NCBI GenBank assembly: GCA_947483545.1
Contig: CANKNP010000215.1
Location: 1 to 9,075 of the forward strand
Length of the DNA: 9,075 nucleotides
Source: Deltaproteobacteria bacterium
GTDB lineage: Bacteria; Myxococcota; UBA796; SXON01
Direction: 5' to 3'
Shown here: positions 1-6,324 of the stretch, in pieces
Numbering within the stretch: the stretch's first letter is position 1
How the letters are laid out: the number at the start of each line of letters is the position of its first letter
Position numbers and translations under genes: made by a program
Notes under the pieces: model-generated
What the model was told of the DNA's origin: nothing
Databases searched by the model: none
The model's input: the letters and a program-made list of their open reading frames with translations, nothing else

Positions 1-800
1 CGGTCACCCGGGAGGAGTTCGAAACGCTCACAGCCGACTTGTTGGTTCAGTGTGAGGACACCTGTGCGATCGTGCTGGAAAAGGCGCGGATGAAGTGGTC
101 GGACATCGACGACGTGATTCTCGCGGGGGGGTCCACCCGCATGCCGATGGTGCGCGGGATGTTGGAGCGGCTCAGCGGGAAGGAGGCTGCATGCGGAGTG
201 AACCCCGACGAATGTGTGGCGGTCGGGGCGGGGCTGGCGGCGGTTTTCCGTCACCGCCCCTCACACCCGGCGCTGCAGTCCTACCGAGCGGCAAATACTG
301 GCAAGACTGAGGGTGCATTCACCGAGGTCCCCGCGGACGTGGGCCAACAGAACCCCCGCTCGGTGGGCCTGCCAGATGTCCGCATCACCGAGGTCGCCAC
401 CCATCCCCTAGGCATCGTGGTGCTCGACGGCACCCTCAAAGAGCGCATCGTCAATCTCATCCCCGAGTTCACGCCGTTGCCTTGCGACAAGCGCGGGCGG
501 TTCGCCTACGCCTACGACAACATGACGGCGGTTCGAGTCGAGATCGTGGAAGGGCACGGTGAGTACCGAGATGAGGTGGTGGTGATCGGGGAGGTCATGC
601 TCGACAACCTGCCGCCTCGTCCCCGAGGCACGCCGATCGAGGTCGTATACCGGTACACGGTGAACCAGATTCTAGAAGTCGACGTCACCGACGTCGAAAC
701 GCGGCAGACGCGGCGCGCACGCATCAATCTCCGGGGCAGCATTGACGACGCGCAGAAGGCCAAAGCTCGGCAAACGATCCTAAGGGCGAGCATCCGCTGA
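1..800 (+). CDS. Hsp70-family (DnaK-like) protein, C-terminal part, 5' end outside the window
   Basis: The frame is open to the left edge (first whole codon at base 3), so the start is missing; the TTG at 39 is internal. The 265 visible residues begin with TREEFETLTADL, which matches the end of the Hsp70 nucleotide-binding domain. They continue with the family signature VILAGGSTRMP (residues about 38-48) and VNPDECVAVGAGLAA. A linker of about 45 residues rich in polar residues follows, and then a beta-sandwich substrate-binding domain (THPLGIVVLDG, DNMTAVRVEIVEG, LPPRPRGTPIEVVYRYTVN, about bases 375-700). The protein stops roughly 30 residues later, so the long helical lid of DnaK is absent. 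Hsp70s are ATP-driven cytoplasmic chaperones; the client of this one is unknown. Its TGA overlaps the ATG of the next gene by one base, which suggests translational coupling. It is a specialised paralogue rather than housekeeping dnaK, because of the missing lid, the atypical linker and the neighbours. Confidence 0.93.
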   Translation, partial: VTREEFETLTADLLVQCEDTCAIVLEKARMKWSDIDDVILAGGSTRMPMVRGMLERLSGKEAACGVNPDECVAVGAGLAAVFRHRPSHPALQSYRAANTGKTEGAFTEVPADVGQQNPRSVGLPDVRITEVATHPLGIVVLDGTLKERIVNLIPEFTPLPCDKRGRFAYAYDNMTAVRVEIVEGHGEYRDEVVVIGEVMLDNLPPRPRGTPIEVVYRYTVNQILEVDVTDVETRQTRRARINLRGSIDDAQKAKARQTILRASIR

Positions 801-2671
801 TGGAGCTTCGTGAACTGGAGGACATCGAACGGTTCTTCGCCGGATTGGGCCATAAGACGCCGCTTGCCTACTACGGGCTTCTGGAGGATGCGGCTTCGGA
901 GGACATCGAGTCGGCGATCAAAAAGCGCCGCGCCTGGGCTCAGGGCCAGCAGGCCAACCCGAAGTTCAAGACCGAAGCCCTCTTCCTGATCAAAGGCAAC
1001 GCCCTCCTTCGTCGCCTGTTGTTGGACGAGCGGGATGCGTACGTGGAGCATTTCGGGGAGGGAAACCCGAAGCTCACCGAGCTGAACAGTTTCATCCGCG
1101 GGTTGCTCAGCGAGAGCGGCTGGAACCCGGTGAACGAGGCCGCGATTCGGGGGGTCGGGCGTCGCCTCGAGTTCGAGAATGACCTCGTAGAGACAAGGCT
1201 TCAGGCCATCGCTCGCGAGTTGAATGTGAAGCGGGAGGGCGATGCCGATCTGGGCGATCTTGGCGCTATCGATGCCTACGAGCTGCTTGCGGCCCCGCCC
1301 ACTGCCTCGTCGGCCGAGCTGGAGGCTGCGTATCGCGCTCGGTACCGCTGGGCGCGGAGCCTGAAGGACCACCAGAAATCCGGGCAGGTGTTGGGGGCAC
1401 TCGACGCAGCGTGGCGGATCTTGCAGGAGCCGGAACGGCGCAGGGCCTACGACCTTCGAAGGGTCGATCTGGGCGATGCTACGGAGGAAGTGGAGCGCGG
1501 GTCACGGGAGCTCGACGCGCTGCTGGAGGGGGGCGGCGTAGTCGAACGTAAGCGCTCCTCGGACGCCCTGCTCGAGGCCGTGCGGCTCTCGCAGCGTGCC
1601 GGCGTGGCGGCGCCGGAGCCGCCGACCTTCTCGATGTTGTTCCCTGGCGCTGGGGAGGCGCTGGCCGGGTTCGCACCCCCCGTGGTTCCCGAGATTCAGG
1701 GCCGCACCATCGGGTTGGCCAGCGGTCCGCAGATGGTTCGTGAACGTGCGCCGCGGCTGAGGGTTCAGGCGGAACAGCCCATTGTCCTCAGACTGCCACG
1801 CTCCGGAAGGCTCATGTGGTCGCTGCGCGTGCTCAACGAGGGGCAAGGGCGGATGCCAGGGAAGGTGGTGAGCGACGTCCCGTGGCTGGTGCCCGCCCGC
1901 GACTGGCTCGACCCGCTCGCCCGCCAACAGGACGTCGATCTCGAAGTGCTCGGCAGTCTGATGCCCAGCCCTGCGGAGATGGGAACCATCACGGTGGTGA
2001 CCGACCACGGTCAGCGCGCTCAACTCGCGATCGAGGTGCGCCGCGCCACGCTTGTTGGCCCTTTGTCCGCAGTGCTCCTGCTCCTCACTTTAGGAGCGGG
2101 GGGCTGGTTGGCCTACGATGCGTGGCGTGCGTCCCAGGCTCCCCCCCCTCCGTTGGTTTTGCGGCTGACGATCGATCCGCCGGCCGACACGGTACTCGTC
2201 GACGGCGATAGGGTCGGGGTCGGCTCGAGCTTAGAGATCGCGCCGCCCGCGCTCGGCCAGCCGTTTCGAATTCGTATCGAGCGTGCCGGATTTCGAGCGC
2301 ACGAGGAGTTGGTCACGCTGGGCGAGCAGTCGCTTACGCGCTCGGTTCGGCTCGAGCTCACCGACAAGCTGGACTGGCAGGGAGGAGAGGGAGACCCTGG
2401 CGAACTCCCTCCGGAGCGGCTGAAGCCCTTGACGGATGCGACCGCAGCCGTTCGAGGGTGCTTGGGCAGGCAGGAGGGCGCCCTCTTGGTGCGCGTGCGT
2501 GCCGACGCTGAGGGCGTGGTGCGGGGCATGGACCTTGAGGGCGAAGGGTTCGACTCGGAGTCCGCTCGGCCGTGCGTGGGTCGCGTAGCCCGCACGATCG
2601 CGGTGGGCGCGCCCGTGTCGGGCGCGTGGTCGCAGGGGGGCGTCACGTTGAACTTGGGCCTTGCGCCGTAG
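800..2671 (+). CDS. Single-pass membrane protein with degenerate J-like segments, Ig-like, PEGA and AgmX/TonB-like C-terminal domains
   Basis: Starts at ATG 800, inside the stop of the Hsp70 gene. Residues about 20-90 and 155-222 both resemble J domains; the second runs from AYELL to EPERRRAYDLRR. Neither has the HPD tripeptide that stimulates Hsp70 ATPase, so normal co-chaperone activity is doubtful. Residues about 319-415 look like a BACON/Ig-type beta domain (LNEGQG, then DVPWL at 359-363). A transmembrane helix spans about 418-439, preceded by an RR pair, so the N-terminal 417 residues should face the cytoplasm. After it come a PEGA domain (about 452-521, VDG at 467-469) and a C-terminal segment with two cysteines (C554, C592) and the G-V-V-R-G turn pattern of AgmX/TonB-like C-termini. 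The inferred role is to link the cytoplasmic Hsp70 to the periplasm or cell wall. The gene end overlaps the next start by one base. The domain calls are by eye; the order of membrane helix and PEGA is the most secure part. Confidence 0.88.
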   Translation: MELRELEDIERFFAGLGHKTPLAYYGLLEDAASEDIESAIKKRRAWAQGQQANPKFKTEALFLIKGNALLRRLLLDERDAYVEHFGEGNPKLTELNSFIRGLLSESGWNPVNEAAIRGVGRRLEFENDLVETRLQAIARELNVKREGDADLGDLGAIDAYELLAAPPTASSAELEAAYRARYRWARSLKDHQKSGQVLGALDAAWRILQEPERRRAYDLRRVDLGDATEEVERGSRELDALLEGGGVVERKRSSDALLEAVRLSQRAGVAAPEPPTFSMLFPGAGEALAGFAPPVVPEIQGRTIGLASGPQMVRERAPRLRVQAEQPIVLRLPRSGRLMWSLRVLNEGQGRMPGKVVSDVPWLVPARDWLDPLARQQDVDLEVLGSLMPSPAEMGTITVVTDHGQRAQLAIEVRRATLVGPLSAVLLLLTLGAGGWLAYDAWRASQAPPPPLVLRLTIDPPADTVLVDGDRVGVGSSLEIAPPALGQPFRIRIERAGFRAHEELVTLGEQSLTRSVRLELTDKLDWQGGEGDPGELPPERLKPLTDATAAVRGCLGRQEGALLVRVRADAEGVVRGMDLEGEGFDSESARPCVGRVARTIAVGAPVSGAWSQGGVTLNLGLAP

Positions 2672-3477
2672 TGGGCCGGCTTCCTGAGAACTTGAGGGCT
2701 GACGTCGAGGCGGCACTGGACGACGGGGACTCCGCCCGCGCGCTGGCCCTCGCGCGGGACTTGGTGGCTGTGCAGCCCGACGCGGACGGCTACTATTTGT
2801 ACGGTCTGAGCCTGCTTAGCGCGGGGGAGGGGGACGGCGGGGAAGACGCCCTTCTTGCGGCTGTCGAGCTCGATCCGGACCACGCCGATGCTTGGCTCGC
2901 GCTCTCCGACGAGTCGCTGTTGCGACTCGAATTCGGTGAGGCTCTCGAGCGATGTCACTCCGCGCTCCGGGGCGATCCCACCCATCCGGGCGCTCGGCGG
3001 CAGCGCGCCGCACTCCGCGAGCGGAATGGCGACCTCGCAGGCGCCCTAAGGGACTACACCACCGCTTGGCTCGCCGACCCCGACAACTCGCCGGTACCGC
3101 CCACGTTGGACGATGACACCATCGAGTCCGTCGTCGAAGACGTGCTGTTGCAACTGCATCCCAGTCTGCGTGAATGGCTGCGGAACGTGCCCGTCATTGT
3201 CGAGGAGGTGCCTTCGGTGGAGGTGCTCATGGAGCTGGAGACGGTCCATCCCTTCGAGCTGCTCGGCTCCTACAGCGGCCGGCCCATCTCCGACCGAGGG
3301 GGGGAGTCGCCGTGGTCCACCCTACCTCCCGTCATCCGGCTCTTCCGGCACAATCTGGGGCGGATTGGGCATGACGCCGAGGAGCTCCGGGAGCAGCTTC
3401 GCACCACGCTGTTGCACGAGATCGGCCATGCGCTCGGGCTCGACGAGGAGGACCTTGCGGAGCGCGGCCTCGCCTGA
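2671..3477 (+). CDS. TPR protein fused to a Zincin_1 (DUF1025-type) zinc metallopeptidase
   Basis: The frame is open further upstream (to 2572), but the GTG at 2671 overlaps the TAG of the preceding gene (TAGTG). That gives 268 residues beginning at the TPR region, so this start is preferred although no clear ribosome binding site is seen. Residues about 5-135 form roughly three TPR helical pairs (YYLYGLSLL, ELDPDHADAWLAL, DYTTAWLADPDN). Residues about 160-268 match the small Zincin_1 family (known as possible zinc metallopeptidases): VPVIVEEVPS, ELLGSYSGRPISDR, VIRLFRHNL, then the zinc motif HEIGHALG with H249, E250 and H253 and a following D258. There is no signal peptide, so the protein is probably cytoplasmic. 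The usual family member is a short stand-alone domain; here TPRs precede it and could present substrates or bind the J-like partner. Peptidase activity has rarely been shown for this family, so the catalytic role is inferred from the motif. Confidence 0.9.
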   Translation: MGRLPENLRADVEAALDDGDSARALALARDLVAVQPDADGYYLYGLSLLSAGEGDGGEDALLAAVELDPDHADAWLALSDESLLRLEFGEALERCHSALRGDPTHPGARRQRAALRERNGDLAGALRDYTTAWLADPDNSPVPPTLDDDTIESVVEDVLLQLHPSLREWLRNVPVIVEEVPSVEVLMELETVHPFELLGSYSGRPISDRGGESPWSTLPPVIRLFRHNLGRIGHDAEELREQLRTTLLHEIGHALGLDEEDLAERGLA

Positions 3478-3481
3478 GCAC

Positions 3482-3510
3482 TTGACGGTCGCACCGAGTG
3501 CGGCTAGACC
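3482..3510 (+). promoter_or_regulatory. Sigma-70-type promoter of the tRNA-Ala gene
   Basis: TTGACG at 3482-3487 matches five of six bases of the -35 consensus. It is followed by exactly 17 bases and then TAGACC at 3505-3510 as a -10 element (T1, A2 and A4 match). Transcription would begin near 3517, only a few bases before the mature tRNA 5' end at 3520, as is usual for tRNA genes. The stretch between the -10 and the start (GTGGGGC) is GC-rich, like the discriminators of stringently controlled stable-RNA promoters. Confidence 0.6.
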
Positions 3511-3512
3511 GT
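3485..3512 (+). terminator. Bulged hairpin after the Hsp70/J-like/peptidase operon, overlapping the tRNA promoter
   Basis: ACGGTC (3485-3490) pairs with GACCGT (3507-3512), and inside it GCAC (3491-3494) pairs with GTGC (3498-3501) around a CGA loop, leaving GGCTA as a bulge. It begins eight bases after the TGA at 3475-3477. No T-run follows, so it could be a weak or Rho-assisted terminator, or an operator-like palindrome in the promoter spacer. It could also be chance in GC-rich DNA. Confidence 0.22.
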
Positions 3513-3519
3513 GGGGCCC

Positions 3520-3595
<76 letters not shown>

Positions 3596-3601
3596 CTTGG
3601 A

Positions 3602-3632
3602 AGGCCTTGGTTCACGCGGTGGGCCAAGGCCT
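3602..3632 (+). terminator. Hairpin downstream of tRNA-Ala, probable terminator
   Basis: A perfect 9-base-pair inverted repeat, AGGCCTTGG (3602-3610) with CCAAGGCCT (3624-3632), has a 13-base loop and starts seven bases after the CCA end. It is followed by the modestly T-rich CTTCGTT rather than a clean T-run. Its position fits termination of the tRNA transcript. Because the repeat is symmetric it could also act on transcripts of the converging minus-strand operon. Confidence 0.5.
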
Positions 3633-3640
3633 CTTCGTTG

Positions 3641-3668
3641 GCGCGGCCACCCCCATCGGGGTCCGCGC
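3641..3668 (-). terminator. GC-rich hairpin just past the stop of the sigma-54 activator gene
   Basis: GCGCGG (3641-3646) pairs with CCGCGC (3663-3668) and ACCCC (3649-3653) with GGGGT (3658-3662) around the loop CATC, with a two-base CC bulge. That gives 11 G:C-rich pairs. Read on the minus strand it begins three bases after the TGA (3674-3672) of the activator gene, where a terminator is expected. No T-run follows on the minus strand. Confidence 0.42.
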
Positions 3669-3671
3669 GGT

Positions 3672-5462
3672 TCACTCCTCGCCGAACTTCTCGATGTAGC
3701 GGAAGATTGTTCGCGGGTCGACGTCAAGGAGCCGAGCGGTCTGGGCTTTGTTCCAGCTATTTTCGTCAAGCGCTCGCTTGATGTAGCCCATCTTGAACTC
3801 CTCCTCGGCCTCCGCGAGCGTACGCAGTACCTGTGCGCTGCCCACGCTCACCCCCAGATCGTCGGGCGTGATCTGTTGGCGATCCGTCATGATCACCGCC
3901 TTCTTGATGCGGTTCTCCAGCTCGCGGACATTGCCGGGCCAGCGATACGATCGGAGCAAGTTCAGGGCACCTGCCGAGAAGCCACGGGCGCGCGCACCGT
4001 ACTGCTCAGCGTACCGCGTGAGGAGGCCCTGGGCGATCAGGAGCACGTCGTCGCCTCGCTCGCGCAGCGGCGGGAGGTGCAGCGACACCTCGTTCAGACG
4101 GTAGTAGAGGTCTTCCCGGAAGTTTCCTGAGCGGATTTCCTCTTCGAGGTTCTTGTTCGTTGCGGAGACGACCCGGATGTCGAGCGGTCGACCGCGTACG
4201 TCGCCAACCCGCTCCACGGTGCGCTCCTGCAGCACCCGGAGCAGCTTCACTTGCAGAGCCATCGGCATTTCGCCGATCTCGTCGAGGAAAATGGTGCCCC
4301 CGTCCGCGGCTTCGAACTTTCCGATCTTGTCGCTCACGGCGCCGGTGAACGCACCCTTTCGGTAGCCGAACAGCTCACTCTCGAGCAGGTGCTCGGGGAT
4401 CGCACCGCAGTTGAGGCTGATGAACGCTTTGTTCGCCCGCGGGCTCACCCGATGCAGTTCCTTCGCGACAAGTTCTTTCCCCGTGCCCGTCTCGCCCGTC
4501 ACCAGCACCGAAACATCTGCCGGACCCACCCGCTTCAGGAGCTTGAACACCTCCTTCATCGGTCCCGACGAACCGATGATGCCTCCCTGACCGGCATTGC
4601 GCAGATGGTCACGGAGGTTCTTGTTGGCGAGGACCAGCTCGTCCAGACGGATGGCGGCGTGCAGGATCACCGCGGCTTGGGCTGCGAAGACCTCCAGGAG
4701 CACCAAGTCGCCCTGGGCGAACAGGTTCCGGACGTTGTCGTTGCCGAGGTACAACACGCCTAGCAACTCGTTGCGATAGGCCAGCGGAACACACATCACG
4801 CTGCTGAGCTTGAGCTCCATCACGCTTCTCGCGCTGGCAAACTCGGCGTCGCGCATCGCGTCGCTCACGATGAGGGACTGCCGTTCGCGCAGGACTCGGT
4901 CCACGATGCTGTCGCTCACCCGCGAGAGGTCGAGGGTTTCTTTGCCCACGTTGTGGCTCGCTGCGAGGTGGCGTTCGCCGTCTCGGAGTACGATGAGGAA
5001 GCCCTTTTCGGCGCCGGAGACCGCCACCACCGCCACGAGTAGAGCCTCGAAGGTGCGCTCGAGGCTGGGCTCGGCCGCGATCGCACGACTGAACTCGACC
5101 AGCTTCTTGAGTTGACCCACCTCCCCGAGAGGCGAGGCCGTCGTCTGGCCCGCCCGCGACTCCGTCTTGACCTCGCCCTCCATGAGCATGATCGTGAATC
5201 GACCGAAACCGACTTCCTCGCCCACGCGAACGTCGGTGCTGCGGGCGCGGCGACCCTCGAAGGTGAAGGTGCTCGCACGATCGACCACTGAAACCGTGAA
5301 GTGGTTGCCCTTCCTCAGGATGTTGGCGTGCGTGGGCGCGAGAGACGCATCGTCGAGGACCACGTCGTTTCCTTCCGCCCGACCGATGAGGACCAGCGGC
5401 TTCCGGAGCGCGACGTCGCGCACCTCGTTGCTCCGCCCATCCTTGACGCGCAAAAATGCCAT
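3672..5462 (-). CDS. FHA-GAF sigma-54-dependent transcriptional activator (bacterial enhancer-binding protein)
   Basis: From ATG 5462 the protein has 596 residues. FHA domain, about 4-95: IGRAEGND followed by SLAPTH, the usual phosphothreonine-binding G-R...S..H pattern, although the later N-G motif is not obvious. GAF domain, about 120-268. Sigma-54 AAA+ domain, about 294-530: Walker A GETGTGKE (323-330), the sigma-54 contact loop GAFTGA (370-375), Walker [10 protein letters not shown] (D394, E395), the arginine-finger region REDLYYRLN, and [10 protein letters not shown]. Fis-type HTH at about 553-593 ([23 protein letters not shown] in two overlapping parts). It should use ATP to open sigma-54 promoters in response to a phosphoprotein sensed by FHA and possibly a ligand or partner at GAF. 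All core motor motifs are intact. A GTG at 5483 would add seven residues; neither start has a clear ribosome binding site, and ATG is chosen because it begins right at the FHA fold. The gene lies 34 bases after the preceding gene of the same strand. Confidence 0.95.
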   Translation of the reverse strand: MAFLRVKDGRSNEVRDVALRKPLVLIGRAEGNDVVLDDASLAPTHANILRKGNHFTVSVVDRASTFTFEGRRARSTDVRVGEEVGFGRFTIMLMEGEVKTESRAGQTTASPLGEVGQLKKLVEFSRAIAAEPSLERTFEALLVAVVAVSGAEKGFLIVLRDGERHLAASHNVGKETLDLSRVSDSIVDRVLRERQSLIVSDAMRDAEFASARSVMELKLSSVMCVPLAYRNELLGVLYLGNDNVRNLFAQGDLVLLEVFAAQAAVILHAAIRLDELVLANKNLRDHLRNAGQGGIIGSSGPMKEVFKLLKRVGPADVSVLVTGETGTGKELVAKELHRVSPRANKAFISLNCGAIPEHLLESELFGYRKGAFTGAVSDKIGKFEAADGGTIFLDEIGEMPMALQVKLLRVLQERTVERVGDVRGRPLDIRVVSATNKNLEEEIRSGNFREDLYYRLNEVSLHLPPLRERGDDVLLIAQGLLTRYAEQYGARARGFSAGALNLLRSYRWPGNVRELENRIKKAVIMTDRQQITPDDLGVSVGSAQVLRTLAEAEEEFKMGYIKRALDENSWNKAQTARLLDVDPRTIFRYIEKFGEE

Positions 5463-5496
5463 GGGCGGAGATAACCCAACCACGGGGTCAGGTCGT

Positions 5497-6261
5497 TCAG
5501 AAGCGGCCGGCCACCTGAACCACGCCGGGCCCTACCGTCACCTGAGCCTCGGCTCCCCACCGGCTGAACTCTACGGCGGGCGGTAGCAATAGGCTGAGGT
5601 AGAAGGCGCCGGCGGTCAGGTTGGTGGCGAACTCGAGCTGTTGGTAGGCGAGGACGGCGTCGGCGTTGCTGCCGTCCACGCCCTGCTCGTCGGCGATGCG
5701 CTGGATCAAGAGCAGGTTGGTAACGAGCAACGCAGCCTGCGAAGAGGCGACCGCGATGCCGTACCCGACTTCTCCCCGTCCGAAGTAATAGAGGCCGCCT
5801 GGTGCGAGGGCTATCCAGGGCGCCGGCCCTCGAGGCTTGGGGAGGGCTTGGGGTGCGAACGGCTTGGGGCGGGCCGCGCGGAGCGACTCGAGGTACCGCG
5901 ACACCTCCGGCGGGTGCTCCAGCGGGTCCATCACATAGTTGGGGTTCTCGTCGAGGAGCGCTCGAAAGAAGGGTTCGGCGGCGCGCGCGCCATCCTCCGC
6001 GTACAGGAGGTCGCCGAGGGAGGCGAGGACGCGCTGGCGGATGTCGGGGGTGAGATCCGGTCCCATGGCGAGGACCGCTTGGAGCTTGTCGCGCGCCTCG
6101 GCTGCTTGTCCCTGTGCGTACAAGCGGCGTGCGGCGTCGATCTCCACCGTAGCCGCCGCGAGGGTTCCGTGGTTGGTCGGCGCCGGTCCGGGCGAGATGA
6201 CCGGCTCGTCTGCTTGCGCCGGCATGGCGAATAGGAGCGCGATCATCACCGAGAGGGGCAC
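5497..6261 (-). CDS. Secreted or envelope protein with signal peptide, TPR-like region and hydrophobic C-terminal half; family not recognised
   Basis: 254 residues from GTG 6261. The N-terminus PLSVMIALLFAMPAQA has an AQA-type signal peptidase I site after residue 17, giving export from the cytoplasm. Its n-region is short and uncharged; the preceding in-frame codons (...YLRR) would supply charge but contain no start. Residues about 38-110 are helical and TPR-like (ARRLYAQGQAAEARDKLQAVL, in two parts, then FFRALLDENPNY), followed by HPPEVSRYLESLRAARP. A proline-rich bridge then leads to hydrophobic, glycine-rich stretches at about 148-188 (APGGLYYFGRGEVGYGIAV) and 212-231. These resemble the small PG-x-x-Q/Y-F-x-x-G membrane segments found in some proteobacterial envelope proteins. 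The protein ends in F, as outer-membrane proteins often do, but a barrel is not evident. The sigma-54 activator follows directly, so the two may be co-expressed. No function is proposed. Confidence 0.85.
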   Translation of the reverse strand: MPLSVMIALLFAMPAQADEPVISPGPAPTNHGTLAAATVEIDAARRLYAQGQAAEARDKLQAVLAMGPDLTPDIRQRVLASLGDLLYAEDGARAAEPFFRALLDENPNYVMDPLEHPPEVSRYLESLRAARPKPFAPQALPKPRGPAPWIALAPGGLYYFGRGEVGYGIAVASSQAALLVTNLLLIQRIADEQGVDGSNADAVLAYQQLEFATNLTAGAFYLSLLLPPAVEFSRWGAEAQVTVGPGVVQVAGRF

Positions 6262-6267
6262 GCGGCG

Positions 6268-6296
6268 AAGGTACCGGAAGGGGAGGGCGTGCGCAA
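6268..6296 (-). promoter_or_regulatory. Possible promoter for a leaderless transcript starting at the GTG at 6261
   Basis: Read on the minus strand, TTGCGC (6296-6291) is followed after exactly 17 bases by TACCTT (6273-6268), a TAnnnT-type -10 element. The -10 ends six bases before the GTG at 6261-6259, so transcription would begin at the start codon itself. There is no Shine-Dalgarno sequence before this GTG, as expected for a leaderless mRNA. The -35 matches only in TTG, and short matches are common by chance, so this is tentative. Confidence 0.33.
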
Positions 6297-6324
6297 CTTG
6301 CCGCCGGCCTTGGGGGCATCCCTC

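Noticed and set aside
512..1372. Open minus-strand frame of 286 codons opposite the Hsp70 and J-like genes
   Set aside because: It lies antisense to two well-supported genes, its translation shows no recognisable domain, and long antisense frames are expected in GC-rich DNA.
2572..2670. Upstream extension of the TPR-metallopeptidase gene to 2572
   Set aside because: It would overlap 100 bases of the conserved C-terminal domain of the preceding gene; the extra residues (MRGSRSPHDRGG...) are low-complexity, and GTG 2671 gives a clean one-base overlap.
2113..2985. Open minus-strand frame of 290 codons
   Set aside because: It is antisense to the PEGA and TPR coding regions, low-complexity and rich in Ser, Arg and Pro; a shadow frame.
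6293..6318. Sigma-54-like sequence on the minus strand in the 63-base gap (GG ... TTGCG)
   Set aside because: The GG and GC elements are nine bases apart instead of ten, and that spacing is critical for sigma-54 promoters.
5315..6319. Open minus-strand frame of 334 codons overlapping the signal-peptide gene
   Set aside because: Its translation is almost all Arg, Pro, Gly and Ala, typical of an out-of-frame reading. The other frame has a signal peptide, TPR-like helices and operon spacing.
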